The notes: a model not told the origin generated them from the letters alone. Positions 23,069-36,340 are shown, counted from the first letter of the stretch. The stretch: DNA of 64,000 nt from Punica granatum (GCF_007655135.1 NC_045131.1:8184001-8248000), one strand, 5' to 3'. Made by a program: numbers and translations.

Positions 23069-26000
23069 TGCAACCAATCATTTAACGTCCAAGGAAGAGC
23101 ATTGCCAGAGAAATAAAAAAGCGCGAATGCCTCAAATACTCTCTGCCACTGCGGAAATGCCGCCCAATCTGAAAAGCAGTGACTAATTAGACATCCGAGC
23201 AAGCAAAAGAATGCCGAAAAGTTTAAACAGAAAAATTGCAAATGGGGTTGCGATACTGTGCTTCTTATCAGCTAGAACAGGCGAATAACACCAAATGAGA
23301 GAAGAATCACGGTAAAACTCGTAAGGAACATAGAAGTTATCTGCTCCCAGGTCGGTAGACCCGTCAAGAACTCAAGCTTTTACGGGTTTAAGGGAAGAGC
23401 GGAGGCCATATCAACCATATTTTAACAGATTCTTGAGACAAAAAGCCGTGCTAAGTGGCAGCACCCTCTGAATAGTGCATTGCTGATGCTTGAAAAGCTT
23501 CAGCCTGTTACGAGAATGAAGCACCCGAAAAGAAAACGATAGCTTCCAGCTCGTTGCCTTCTGAGCACCGAGAAACCAAAAGTTCAGACACGGAAATCAA
23601 TCCGAGCGAAACCCTAGGAGCCCAGAATCAGCCGAAGCGAAACTGGGGGAAGGAAATTTCCCACAACGCTCAGCTCTGAACCAACCGAATTGGTGCTACG
23701 AGAGAGAAACAGAGAGGATGAAACAGTCCACACCTGAGCAGATCAACCCCGGATTCCTTGAACCGAGCAGCGGGGCGTCGGAGCAATTGGAGGAGGAAAC
23801 GGCGGAAAACCGATGCTCGGCGATCAGCGAGCAGCAGCAGATGGACTTCAGTTGAAGAGGCTGTGCGAAACCCTGACAGCGGCAATCAAGAGCTCGGCAG
23901 CTTGTCAGAGGAAGGAGGAGCCCCCTCGAAAACGTTAGGAGAGAGAAAGCGAGAGGGAACGAAGGGAAGGTAGAGAGAGAAAGAGAGAGGGTTTTAGGAG
24001 AAGATTCATTAATCGAAGAGGAGGGGATGGGGGGATTTGTTATTGTTGTACTTGTTTGATATAAATAACAAATAATAAAATAAATTGGATTAAAAAAGTT
24101 TCTTTATTTTTTAGGTTTTGTGGTGAGTGAAAATGAATAATGATCAGAAGTCCAATGAAAATCCCGACTAAAGTTCGAATTGGATCGATCTACTGAGGGT
24201 AATATTAGTGAATCAGTGACTAGGAATTTTCCTTTTTATGGTTTTTTGGCTAATTTCCTTTCTTTTCCCTTTTTTTTTGGCTATATTATGGGTAACATTA
24301 GGTAGGAATTATAAGATAATGATGACATATATGTTTATATATGTATAAATGCATATGTTTTTTTATTTTCATTTGGCATCTACATGTTTATATACCGCTA
24401 TACAAATGAAAGCTAATATTTTTAAAAAAAAAAAAACATAGTTTCCTTTCATTTTGTTAAATTTAAAATCGTAAATCTTTCTTCAAAATCAACCTCTTCC
24501 AATTACTTGTTCCAGAAGAATCGAATTGTTTTCCACTTGAATTTTACGGTGTTGCTAACTCCGGATGACTCGAACAATATTTGATGCGCAGAAAAAAATT
24601 GTGCGTGGAGCTATGATCTCTTCCTTGTTTACCGTGTATAAGGAGGGGGCTCCTATTAGATTGCCATATATAGAAGCATTTACATAAAGTGCGGTTTTAA
24701 TCCGGAGTTCGTCAAATGTTTTCACGATTTATTCACTAGAATGAATACGATCAATCGTAACCGGCCCTTTTTTTTCTCGAAAGTCCAATAGACCATTTAT
24801 TTTAAGTTCGAACTTAGTCATGTAAAACTTTACCATGTGAATCAAACTAAAAGTTTTACGTGAAAATGAGATATGTGGCTTAAAACAACCCGTGCAGTAA
24901 TTTTTGACATTTTAACCTTCCCTTTAGCAATGCCTAGCATCTAAGGGTCACTCTATCATGCCCCGAAGTCATGGTAACTCCGCGCGAGAGCCACGCGATG
25001 CACGTGAAGCTCACATATAGCACCGCATCCAATGTCTCTCGCACTTGTCATCATGACTCGGAATCATACTAGAATTCTCCTAAAGAAAAACCATTTGGCT
25101 TGCCTTTTTTCATTTCATTTCTTCTTCTTTTTTTTTTTCCAATTACGCGCCGGTCATATTTAAAATTTAGAGATTTTATTAATCAACAATAAAATTTCTC
25201 AAATGTCACGAATTCTCAAGAAAAAAACGCTTCTAGAAGAGCAAACATGTCCTCTCGGCGACGTGGGACGTATCCTGTCTATATATCCAATCTATTCGGG
25301 CAAAGCAGCCGGAGTCATTGGTATCGATATAAGTGGCGGATTCTAGTGGAACGTTTTTTTGTATGTGAAATTTTGAGATCAGTCAATATGAGAGTACAAA
25401 AAATTCTCGAGGGAGACTTGCTTCTATTACCGGCTCTTGAAATCTGGCGCGGGGAAGGAAACACTAGCAGCGATTCCGAACAAAAATTACATCTCTAATA
25501 ATGGAGCCGATTCGAAGTTGAAAGCAGTGTGAACGAGAGGGAGATAGGGAGTGCGTGTGATGGATGTATTCATTCATCTTTTGTCTCGATGGAATCCTTT
25601 TGGTGCGAAGCTGTGAGGAGGACGAAAGGGGGACGCTGCCGGGAAACCTCGACACTTTAGCACTTCGGAAGAATTATATGCCACAAATGTCCAAAAAGAG
25701 AGGATTTCAACTCCAACTCCAACTCCATCACTTTCAACTCCAACCCCATCACTTCATCCACACTTTTTTCTCTTTTGTTATTTCTTGTCAGCCACATAAT
25801 TGGATAGGTCTATTATTTGTCTTATGACAACGAGGTATCCCCGTTCCAGCAAGTCTCCTCTTGCTTTTCCCGGTACATGTCCTGTTCCAGGTTTCATATA
25901 TTCCTCGGGCCACTGACAATCCATCCGATTCGAGGGTAACTTCCATGCGACGATCCAAACCCTCGCATAACAAGATATCGTACCACATCTATAATCTAAT

Positions 26001-26959
26001 TGGAAGAACAGGCATCCATAATCCCGATGCCTGTCAAGTCAAGTATTGCCGAGCTCAAGGATGGTCATCCTGATTCCCGAAACTATAGCCATGACCTGTA
26101 GCCGAATTCAGGGCTCAAAGATTTATGTCTGATCAAGATTGAGCCAAGTTTTGAGAGTCAAGTTGAGGCTCAAACCTGAGCAAGACTCCGCTCCTTCATT
26201 GTACCCAAAAATAACAACTAGTAATAGCCAATAAAGCAGTCCATAAAACCGGAGGTTGAAAAACAAATACCTTATAACTCAAAAGATTTTCCGAACAGAC
26301 AAAACTGAGAAACCACCTGAGCTATTTTTATGTATGGAAGCATGCCATTGTAGCATTTCCCGGCTATTGCATAGTCAATGCAATGTGCTTGGAACTACAG
26401 AAATGAGAAAACTATGTTCGAGCAGAACGTAAACATTTATCTGATGAATTAATATCTTCTAATCAGAGGAAAAAAAGGAAACACTCGAGAGAAACGGAAT
26501 GCTCACAGGGTATTGATGAAATCTAAGATTTAAATAATCCTATGCATAACGGAAATAAATGCACTTCCAGCTGCTCGTCCAAACCGCATCTATTAGCTCT
26601 TCCAACTTCGCCGCCAGAATACATAGTGAGGTGATGCTGCAAAAAGGAGAGCAGCGTCATGCATTATGTATAAGAGAGCCTCAAAGCATACACTCGACTG
26701 ATGTCAATCACGGCATCAACCATTTAATGAGATGAATTTACTGCCTCTTACTTAAGGTACTCAAGTCATTGGGAATTATAACATATCAGGCATGCGTATC
26801 GTTCAATCGCTGATCAAGTATATTAATTATTAGTTCAACTACTCACTTTCTTTTATATTTGAGGATACAAATAAATTGACAAAATGGGTAACGGATGCAA
26901 ACTTGTAATGGTACCTTAAAATGCTGATACTGTGAGAAAAAGACAAACTCACACTACGC
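23069..26959. other. Spacer: capping enzyme leader and promoter, then a gene-free stretch
   Basis: A probable leader intron covers 23169-23733. Sequence at 23735-24000 is GA-rich (GAGAGAAAGAGAGAGGG near 23970) and looks like a 5' untranslated exon read on the minus strand. From 24030 to 26950 there is AT-rich DNA with no supported gene. Open stretches at 25247-25498 (+) and 25788-25988 (-) show no family I recognise. A GC-richer segment at 24950-25080 with CGCGCGAGAGCCACGCGATG may be a transposon fragment. The last few hundred bases should include the 3' untranslated region of the carboxyltransferase gene. Confidence 0.5.
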
Positions 26960-29900
26960 CTAGCTGTTGCTCGCAGGCACGTTAACCTCTACTGGAGAGT
27001 CTCCCTTCAGACTCCCATTCTGTAGTGAAGACTCATTCACTTTCAAGATCTCCCCAGTTAGCTCTTCAAGCTCTTCCTTGAGTTCAGAGGAATTTATGGC
27101 ATCAGAAACCTTCATCCTGATCTGTTGCTCTAGAGCCTCGATCTTACTCTTTGATGCGGAGTCGGGTATGTTTCCTGCCTTTGCCACCTCCATCTTGAGA
27201 GTCTCCACGAGGTTCTTCACATCAGGGGAGTGCATTACTTCCTCTATTTTCTGGTTGACTTTCTCATTCAGATTTTCTATTCTGCCTTTAACGTCAGGGA
27301 GAGGGATCTGCTGGCTTAGGTCCACTGATACAGACTTTACAGTCTCAACTCCCAGGCCCATAGATTCAAGAACTTGGACCAATTCTGCCTCAATCTCTTT
27401 CCTCGTCTGCAAGATCTTTTTCTTCAGTTCTTCATCGATATCCTCACTGGAAGTAGCTCCAGAACTCTCCACCTCTGCCTTTAAAGCTTCCATCTTCTGC
27501 TTTATCTCGGGACGGTCCAAGACCTCGTTAAATTTCTTGTTGATTTCAAGCTTCAGTGAGGCAACCTTCTCTTCGTTTTTGGCTCTACACAAGTCCTTCA
27601 ACATGCCAAGCTTATTCTTCAGACTTGCATAATTGGGTGCCTCTGAGAGGCCTTGGTTGAACTCATCTATGAGTTTATCAATCTTGTCCATCAGACCAGG
27701 ATGCATTATTTGATCCCCAGAATTTGCTTTGGAGAACTCTTCCCGCAACATCTCGAGTCTTTCATTCAAGCCCATAGCTTTAACTGCCTCATTAAATTCG
27801 TGGTCTACCTCCCTCTTTAGTTTTGCAATCATCTCATTAAGACCTGACTCAGACAACTCAGTTGACGACTCCTTGGCTTTTAAGATTTGCTGTTTCAGCT
27901 TTTCGACTTCACCCTCCAGCTCCTTGTCCGATATCTGACCTGCCATGGGCTCTTCCTTCTTTTTCATGTTCACTTTCCTCTTAGGATCAATAGGTATTCC
28001 TTCTTGGAATCCACCAATTTTCCTGAACTTCAGCATACGGTGCTTAAGCAAGTCCTCAGTATTCATCTCCTTGAGCTCCTACAAGAATCAACAATCTGCA
28101 ATAAGAAGGTGATTTCCTATACTTCGGGCGAAGAAGAGCTGCAAAATTCTTACGTTCATTGATTCAACAATTGCAGCTTTTATCTGTTGTGAAGTCCACG
28201 ATGGATCCACATGTGCACCACCAAGTGGTTCCTGCAAAAGAGAGGATAGATTCATTAATGATGCTACCTAAACATGGGAGACTATGTTTTGAAAGAGGAC
28301 CACTGTAAAATAGCAACCCAAAAGATAGTTTCAGGTGTTTCATCTCAATAAGGATGTGCCAAAAATTTTCATGTCACGACTGCGACACAATTTGATAAAA
28401 GAAGATGCTATTACAAGTTTCTAAAGTACCTAAGGTATGAGAATCACAACATAAGAAGCAACACAAGTCAACAAAAACAACAAAGAAAGTACATACTGGG
28501 ATAATGCCATCGGCAATCTGTAGCTTGCACAACTCTGTACCTGTAATCCTCAGCTTCTCAGCGGCCTGATTAGAGGAAAACTATCAGCAATGCAAAAAGA
28601 GAAAAATCTCAGCTCTGGACAAAAATTCTGTCAAGAAGAAATCACTTACCTTTGGAGATGCTTTGGCACTCTTCCACAAGATCGCCGCACATGCTTCAGG
28701 ACTAACCATGACAATAGAACAAATTGACTTCAAGACCAGATATTCAAGAAACAGCATATGTAAACGAAAGATGCATTCATTAATATGTTTTTTAGTACAG
28801 GGAGACAAGTGGCAGCAAACATTAGCCACCTTTTGCCTAATGGTTTTCTATAACATATCGAGGAGTACAAAATGCTTGCAGTCAAGATGAGCTCTTACCC
28901 TCTTCACAGCTCCTAGTGACTGTTGTCCAAAAGATACAAATACTCTCTAGTCCTAGATCTCATTATAAGAGCAAGGTAATGATTCCATGCTTGAATAATC
29001 CATGGATTTCATTTATTGACACTAGGAGAATGTAGTCCGAAAAGTAGTCAAACATAGTAATGGTAAAAGCAGAAAGACATCAGTCAAGTAAATGAAACAG
29101 AGACACAGCATATACAGGATCAGTCCAAATAGTGTTTACATGATACAGAATTTACGGCCGTCTCTCAATTCCAATCACACTTAACAGACCACTGGCATGA
29201 CTCAATTAGAAGTTTCTGCCTTTTTCAGCTGCCCAAAATCAAGTGAATTCTCTAAACTTTATGATTGACATGCACGAGAAAGTATGATCCTAAGAATATA
29301 CAGATGCAGCGCGACTTTTCTTTTTGGAATGGTCAAATACAACAGATATTTTTACTTTTTAGAATTGATTTATAATGGTACTGTACTTCAATTTACCTTG
29401 CAACGTAGAAGACAGCATTTTCAAGCATTAGCAATTTATTCGCACAGCCAATAGCTAGAGCACCACCGGAACCACCCTCTCCAATAACAATTGAGACAAT
29501 GGGGACCTTAAGCCCAAACATAGTCCTCAAATTGTGAGCAATGGCTTCACCCTACACATAAAGCAGATGGTCAATTTCAATCATTCAAAGAGAAAAGCTG
29601 GATAATGAAAAGCTCTACAAAAAGCTGCCACGTACTTGGCCTAGTTCTTCTGATTTGAGATCTGCAAAAGCCCCAGGTGTATCAATGAAAGTAATAATGG
29701 GGAACCCATGGTGATCAGCATAGTACATCATCCTCAGAGCTTTCCGGTAACTACTCAAGAAATGAAAAATTCAGTACAGAAAGATGCCATTTTCACAAAC
29801 ATAATTAATATGAGTTAGAAATGGTAAGTTAACTTTTTATCGTTTCACATACCCGTGGGGAGTAGGCATCCCAAAGTTGCGCTGTATGTTCTCTTTTGTA

Positions 29901-31423
29901 TTTCTACCCTTTTGGTGACCCATGAACATATATCTCTCACCATCAATAGTTCCTATACCGGTGACAATAGCTGGATCATCATACCCTGCTCTATCTCCAT
30001 GAAGCTCGACAAACTGACCAAAAGGAAATGCAGAGAGTTCAAAAAGAATTTCAAAAGTATCTGCATTTTGGTCATTGAATCATCGTGCAAAAAGTGAAGA
30101 ATCTAAATCTACTAAATGAGTCAAAGAGCATCGCACCTTTTCGGTGATGCTAAACACATGATCAAGGAAGGTTGGCCTGTTAGGATGCCGTGCAATATTC
30201 ACACGTTGAATAGGAGTCAGATGAGTATATAAATCCTTTAGGGCCTGAATTTTAACAAAGAAAACATGAGTGAGAGCAGAAATCACATTATAGTACAAAG
30301 GAAAGTAATAAATCTCTCATTCTCTATTCTTTCGATTCAATAAATGAAGGATCCTGCTATTCCTTTCCTGCCAGAAAGGTTAAATTTTCTCCTTTTGGCT
30401 GGCAAATTGTGAAATTCAGATGAACTCAAAATGACTTATCCATATAGAAAACGTTATTGTATCGGAATTGATAATACTTCCGTTATTTGTTCGTGCTGTT
30501 CCTAAGTTGAAATGGCTGGCTCAGAAATTGGGCTCTTGGATTTCAGCCCTTGAGGTAATGAAAAGACTAGCCATTCTAAGCACCCGAAAACTAACATAAG
30601 AAAATGAGACATAATATCTCTTCAATAACAGTGTGCTATAACAGCAGATAAAATTGATAAATATAATTTTCCAACTACTTAAGCATCAAACTTTTCCATT
30701 TTCAGATTCAATGGATGAACTTCATAGGAAAAGGTCAATCATCGATTTGACATGCTATTGCATGGTTCATGCATCTCTGAGTTAATAACAGAAATTCGAT
30801 AGACCAGATTAAGCAGGAAACTCTTGGCCTCACTGACCCTTGGATTCATATTGATAAATGAACAATGCAAGAACAGATTAGCAATATTATTTGTGAAAAT
30901 TAAGAAATATCTGTGCTCAAACCTGTTGATACTTATTCTCTAGGGAAATAATCTGATCGGTGAAGTCCAAGCCAGTTTCATCTGCCATCTTGCGCACCTG
31001 AAGTATAAACAGACAAAACAGGGTAACACTGAAAAGAGTCATGAGGGTCTCCATTACAAAAGTAGATGCAGATTTTACTGGAAACAAATGACTCACATCA
31101 ATTATTTTCTTTTCGAAATCAACAAGTGGCTTCTCAAAATCCAATGTGACAGGTTTTGGCTTCTCCTTCATGGGTTTAAAATATGAGAGATGGCTGAGAA
31201 CTCCTCCTTTAACATTCGGATCTGCATCATCTGGCCACGGGTACTCGTGCTTCTTGACCTTCCTAAGCTTCGCACTAACTGCTAGGTCCCTTCTCCTGGT
31301 ACTGAATCGAGCCCTACCTAAGGCTTTCAGCGGAATCCCACTGACACCGTTGCTGGAGCTTCGCAGGAGATCAGATGCAGCGGTGCCGGTAAACGTTACC
31401 GGTGGCTGGGTAATGGAAGCCAT
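26960..31423 (-). CDS. CAC3: Acetyl-CoA carboxylase carboxyltransferase subunit alpha, plastidial
   Basis: Alpha half of the carboxyltransferase of heteromeric acetyl-CoA carboxylase; with the plastid-encoded beta subunit it moves the carboxyl group from biotin to acetyl-CoA, giving malonyl-CoA for fatty acid synthesis. Ten coding exons: 31423-31097, 30997-30923, 30244-30137, 30013-29853, 29750-29636, 29551-29397, 28701-28650, 28565-28497, 28231-28154, 28078-26960. All are GT-AG and in frame; 752 aa against 769 in Arabidopsis. The first 50 residues form a Ser/Arg-rich plastid transit peptide containing [14 protein letters not shown]. The catalytic core has [49 protein letters not shown] and the glycine-rich oxyanion segment [16 protein letters not shown]. 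The last exon (372 aa) is a long acidic/basic coiled coil, typical of the plant protein and absent from bacterial AccA. A leader intron (donor CCGCCG/gtaatc near 32369) is likely. Arabidopsis relative: At2g38040. Confidence 0.97.
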
Positions 31424-34400
31424 CCTCCACACCGACCCTCAATATACTCAACCGATCACTGCCTAAATGCTGAGAAAATAATTTCAGAAAAAGAAATAAT
31501 AAATTTATAGGAAGACGACGGATTACAGTGGTAAACCAATAGCAGCAAGGCAACCAAGAAAATTCCCTAGTTCCTGGTTGCAAATGGGAGTAAACATGCA
31601 ACCGCAGAAAATTGATTCGAAGTGAAGCTTCCTAGAGCTCACACTCGTTATCGAAAAGGCTCAGCTAATAAATGAATCAATCTCGGTTCAATTGCTGATA
31701 GAGTTTTCATAAGAGAAAAGGGAAAGTCGAACAGAGGATTCTAATCCTATATTTCCATTAACAAAATAGCACGATGAACATCAGGCAACCAAGCTAGGTA
31801 CAACTAATGATAAAAATTTTAGCACGATATTCCAAACTTTCCTGCAAATGATGGGAAAGTGAACACAAAGCTGGAGACAGTGACTCAAACTGCGGCATGG
31901 ACAACACAGAGTCAAGTCCAGATCCTCCTCAACCTCTACTAAAGATCTCCACCACGTAAAACAAAGTCGAGAACATTGCACTTAATCCACGATTCTCATC
32001 AACGAGATCACTGCAATCAACAAGTAAGCTAGACAGCAGGACGGACACGAAGGAACTCGAGCTGAAAAATCAAAGCCGGAGATTCCAAAGTTCCAGGAGA
32101 TGATCAAGCAACAAACAACAAATCTCCGCTTTAGCAGGCGATAACACGAGAGAACACGACAGTCAATTGAATATCAGCAGGACAACCAATCGATGAACTG
32201 CGCAGCCACTCAAGCTGAACGATTAAGCAGCTGAGATTCCGAAGCTCCAGCAGCCAATATCCAAAGAGAAGCATGAAATTGAAGCAGCGGAATCAAAATG
32301 CACGGAGGCGAGCTCCGAGATCGCCTCCCGGCCAGCAAAACGAGCAAGCAAACGAGCAGAGGAGATTACCGGCGGGATGGATTGAGGAGAGCGGAGGATC
32401 CTTGGGGGAGGAAGAGGTGGGAGAGAGAGGAGGGGAGGTGATTCTTAAGGGAGGAGAGAGAGAGGGTTGAAGAGCATTGGGGAGATCGTCAAATGAGGTA
32501 GAGAGAGAGAGAGAGCTGTTCTTTCTGGTGAGAGAGTGTGCGTCGATACTTCTTATGCTCCGAGTGAGAGTGTGTGGGGATGGGATGGGAAAGAGAGGGT
32601 TCGGCTTGGTTTCCCCTCGCATTCACATTCATTCAGCTTCTCCGTAATGAATGATGAGCCGATCGAAGTGAAGGTCAAGCCAGCAGCCAAATGGCATGCA
32701 CGGCTTTTTCCGGTTTGGCCGTTGAAGGGATCAACTCGTGAGCAGAGAGAGAGGGAGCTTCCTGCTTAGCTGCTTGTTACGGCACGTGCCGACCTGGTCC
32801 CACGTATATAAAATATATACGCCCTCCCATGTATCAATTATAGGTATTTAAAGTAGGCTTGAATCTCAATTTGTGCGATAAAGAGTCTCTCATGTAGGAT
32901 TTTTCAACAATTCATTTACTCCTGGTCGAGTACCTCTTCCTTTACCTTCTTCAATTTAATAACCTACCGAAAGTAATTAATTAAAAATTTTAAAAATTGT
33001 GAGAGGTGAGCATAAATTTATTAGTATTGTGATGGTAGAAACATGGTTAATTATGTATATTATTTTGCGTTTAGAACTCTACATTAATTTTTCTTATTTT
33101 TATTATTCTTTTCTTTCTCATACTTTTTTTTAGAAAAAAAAGACATTTTTAGTCATATAGTTTTAGTCTTCGGTGAATTTTTTTACTCATATAAATCTCA
33201 AAAAAGCATAATTAATCCAATATATTTGGTCCACTAGATAGATTTGATCCATTTCATGAACGGGTATTACGGAGCTGCTGAAGTGGAATCAACGCCGTTA
33301 ATTTTCCCCACGTGATAATTTGTTACTGGTTGCAAATTAAAATTATTTAAAAAGTAAAAGGAAAAACAACCAGCCTCGAGGAGCTGGGCGGTCACCGATA
33401 AGGGGACTGGATCAAGGACTCCCCCTTCCGGGCACCCTACAAAGTGACACACATATCATACGTCCAATATATTATATCGATATTGAACTATTAAGACTCA
33501 GAGTTGTAAATGTAACTCCCGTTACCAGAAAATGTACGAATTACCCTATTTTTCCAATATCAATAAACGAAATATGTATTATTTAATATAATTATTCATA
33601 TGGAAGTTGTATTGGATTTAGTATTATACCGGATACTATTTATGAATAAATTTTTATGAAAAATAAATAAACCCATCTATACAAATAAATTTAAATTTTT
33701 CAATTAAAAAAAAGAGTAACAACATAAAAATAATAAGTTTATTACATCTACTAATATATAATACTACATATAAGCCATAAATATAATGATTTTATTCATT
33801 TTATTATTGATAATGTAACTCATCATCCAACAAGGAATAGTGTTCCATCAATTTATTGATCTGTTTAAATGTGCACATTTTCCTTTTAATCTTTTGTTAA
33901 CTTAATTTTTAAAATTATTTATTCGTTTATGTTTCTAAAATTTACTCTTCAAACAGTATCCCAACTCTCTCTTTTTTTTTGCACCATTTTATCTAAGCCA
34001 TGATAAAAGAAATTAATTTCATCATTCAGCGTTAGCCTTACCATTTTTTTTTCAAATGCATTATTACCCCAACAAAGAGTGCAACATATATAAGTAAAAA
34101 TTGTTTCAGAAAAATATCGTAATTTATTTTTAAAATTTTAAGAAGAACCTTTTGACTTTTAGTACAAAACTTATAGACACTTTATTTTTTAAAAATATCT
34201 TTAGTATTTCCTAAAAGACAAGAAATCACCCTTACAATTTAAACAATTATTTAAAGAATAATCAACTTAGAGAAAATGAAAAACTTGATATATCATTTAA
34301 TTTTTAATTTTATAGTTCGTTCTAGTAACTACTTTTTCACGTTATTTATTCAAATATTTCTTTTATTTCCAAGGTAATTTATTATTTGTGAAATAAAATA

Positions 34401-34885
34401 CAAATTTCAGAAAACCAATGGTGCTGAATAAGAAGTTAAAAGGGTTTCAAATATCGGTTTACTTGGCAGGATATTGTCTTAAGTTTTTCTTGTGTTATAT
34501 TGTATCACGCATGTGTTTACATTTCTGATTTTTTATCGATATTTTGTCAATTGAATCAATAAAAATTGATGGGTGAAAATTAAGAATCATAATTGAGTAT
34601 TCGGAAGATGAGGTGTTACATAAGATGATATGGAGGCGCCCTCGTAATGAGAGTTTGCAATAAGTCAGCAAATTAATTGTACTAATACTTCAGGTGATCT
34701 TGGAGAACTTCTCAAACGCTAGCTTACGGTCATTTGTCCTATCATTCTTGTAAAAATTACCTCCTGCATATACCATAAAACCAACATATAACTTCATCCA
34801 ATCCTTCCCTATGCCAAAAAAGAAAAGAAAAGAAAAAACAAGAAAAGGCTGTTTTTGGTCAAGAAAATTCTCATTTGTTTTATAT
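31424..34885. other. Carboxyltransferase leader and promoter, then AT-rich spacer
   Basis: A probable untranslated first exon lies near 32370-32530, where the plus strand shows GGAGAGAGAGAGG and AGAGAGAGAGAGAG tracts (CT-rich on the sense strand); the leader intron would span roughly 31470-32368. From 32780 to 34880 the DNA is very AT-rich with long T and A runs and no supported gene. A short GC-richer patch at 33370-33440 stands out but carries no recognisable coding. Confidence 0.5.
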
Positions 34886-35468
34886 TGTCACGCCCCGCGA
34901 ATCCCACATCAGTGTATAAGGGGGAGATCTTGGATTTATATGTAAAGCCCAATGACCTCACTAACAGTTAGCACTTTTGAATGACGGGTCCGTGATTGTC
35001 ACATATGATATCAAAGCTGACCTTGGCCCATAACCATGCGAAATCGCGGGTAGGCATTCTTGGGCTACTAGGAACCCTAATCCGTGGGAGTTATTTTATG
35101 GACCCTACCCCAAAGGCCCAGCGAGGAAGCTGGGCTAAAATGAGAGAGTTTGTCACGCTCCGCGAATCCCACATCGGTTGTGCAAGAGAGAGATTCAGGA
35201 TTTATATGTAATGCCAAATGACCTCACTAGCAACTAGTACTTTTGAGTGACGGACCCATAGTTGTTATGTATGATATCATAGCGACCCTAACCCACAACC
35301 ATGCAAGATTGCGGGTAGGTGTTATGGGGGTTACTCACGAGTCTGAATCCATGGGAGTTATGTTATGGATCCCTACCAAAAAATGGGGGTTACTCACGAG
35401 TCCGAATCCGTGGGAGTTATGTTATGGATATCTGCCCAAAAAGCCTAGCGTCTAGGGGGTGGAATTCA
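34886..35468 (+). mobile_element. TRIM-like LTR element, LTR-internal-LTR-internal arrangement
   Basis: Terminal-repeat retrotransposon in miniature with no coding region. LTR 1 (34886-35003, 118 bp) starts TGTCACGCCCCGCGAATCCC and ends TGTCACA. It is followed by TGATATCAAAGC (35006-35017), a slightly mutated match to the initiator-methionine tRNA primer site TGGTATCAGAGC. A 147-bp internal segment ends in purine-rich AAAATGAGAGAGTT. LTR 2 (35151-35269) starts TGTCACGCTCCGCGAATCCC and is again followed by TGATATCATAGC and a second internal segment with the same words (CATGC-A-AT-GCGGGTAGG). The second internal segment has its own short duplication of GGGGGTTACTCACGAGTC. LTR 3 starts at about 35467. 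Confidence 0.8.
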
Positions 35469-35722
35469 TCATGCTCCATAAATTTCATATCGGTTGTGTA
35501 AGAGTGAGATTTAAGCTGCGTTTGGTTTCAAAGTGGGATTTTAAAATCAAATTTTGATTTTGAAAAAGAGTGGTATAAATAGGGCCCACTCTTTGACTTT
35601 GTATGAGTTATTTTGTTTTGTTATGGGTTGAATTATGTTAAAGTTGTGATTTTAAAATCACATTTGCAAACCAAACAAGCCAAGATTTATATGTAAAGCA
35701 CAATAATTTTATTATTAGCTAA
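35467..35722 (+). repeat. Third TRIM LTR, split by a MITE
   Basis: ATGCTCCATAAATTTCATATCGG at 35471 onward aligns with the LTR 1 and 2 starts (Cys-rich region replaced by AT), followed by TTGTGTAAGAGTGAGATT. The match is interrupted at 35512 and resumes at 35684 with GATTTATATGTAAAGC, which is the same phrase that follows in LTR 1. The intervening bases are the MITE at 35515-35680. Confidence 0.8.
35515..35680. mobile_element. Tourist-like MITE (family A), inserted in a TRIM LTR
   Basis: 166 bp with terminal inverted repeats: left GCTGCGTTTGGTTTCAAA, right read inward GCTTGTTTGGTTTGCAAA. Next to the ends is a second inverted pair around GGGATTTTAAAATCA / GTGATTTTAAAATCACA. Flanks are TAA (35512-35514) and CAA (35681-35683), a TAA target duplication with one change. 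No coding. The same family occurs at 58203-58436. The ends resemble those of the full Harbinger element at 3507, so cross-mobilisation is plausible but unproven. Confidence 0.85.
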
Positions 35723-35898
35723 CACTATAGAGTGACGAGACCGTGGTGGTTACGAATGGTATTAGAGCGGTGCACACCTGTCTGGTGAAGTGTCTTGTAT
35801 TTGGATATGGCACTATGTAGTGACAAGACCGTGGTGGTTAGGAATAGTATTAGAGCGGTGCACACCTGTCTGGTGAAGTGTCTTATGTTTGGATATGA
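35723..35898 (+). repeat. Tandem duplication, 88-bp period, within LTR-element-like DNA
   Basis: Unit 1 (from 35723) and unit 2 (from 35811) both read CACTAT..AGTGAC.AGACCGTGGTGGTTA, then GTATTAGAGCGGTGCACACC and TGTCTGGTGAAGTGTCTT. GGTATTAGAGC resembles the tRNA-Met primer site, so each unit spans an LTR end plus primer site. At 35940 a purine-rich GAGTGAGAGATAT is followed by TGTAACACCTCAAAATCTCA, which looks like the start of another LTR. Confidence 0.85.
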
Positions 35899-36340
35899 TT
35901 TATTTGAGTAGCTTGACGTTGTCAAGTCTTTGAGTGAGAGATATTGTAACACCTCAAAATCTCATATTGATGGAAGAAGAGTTAATAAAGTGGTTAATAA
36001 AGACCGAAATACTAGCAATTTGGATTTAAGCATTTCGGGCCAGTGGTCGGGCTTCTTGGCAAGTTTGCTGGGCTAGTCCTGTATATTGGGTTGAATCGTT
36101 ACATATATTGATAATAATTAGGAACCTAAAAGGAACTACATACTCATTGCATTTTTAATCACCAATTTGTCAAGAAACTCATGGACTCATTATCCCAGGA
36201 TAGAGTTTGTGTGAAGTTATCAAAACAAAAAGTAGGAGAGAAACTCGTTGTAGTTTGCGGAGTTATTAAGGTATATATAATAATTACTCGTCTATATATA
36301 ACATATCTGTAGATTTTTGTTGTGGGTGAATTATCCGATA

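Noticed and set aside
25788..25988. Possible RNase H-like fragment on the minus strand (VTLESDGLSVARGI)
   Set aside because: One short motif-like phrase, no catalytic context on either side, no second domain; too weak to call.
26967..27938. Long plus-strand open frames opposite the carboxyltransferase last exon
   Set aside because: They are antisense to a well supported coiled-coil coding exon; Ser/Phe-rich composition is the mirror of its Lys/Glu codons.
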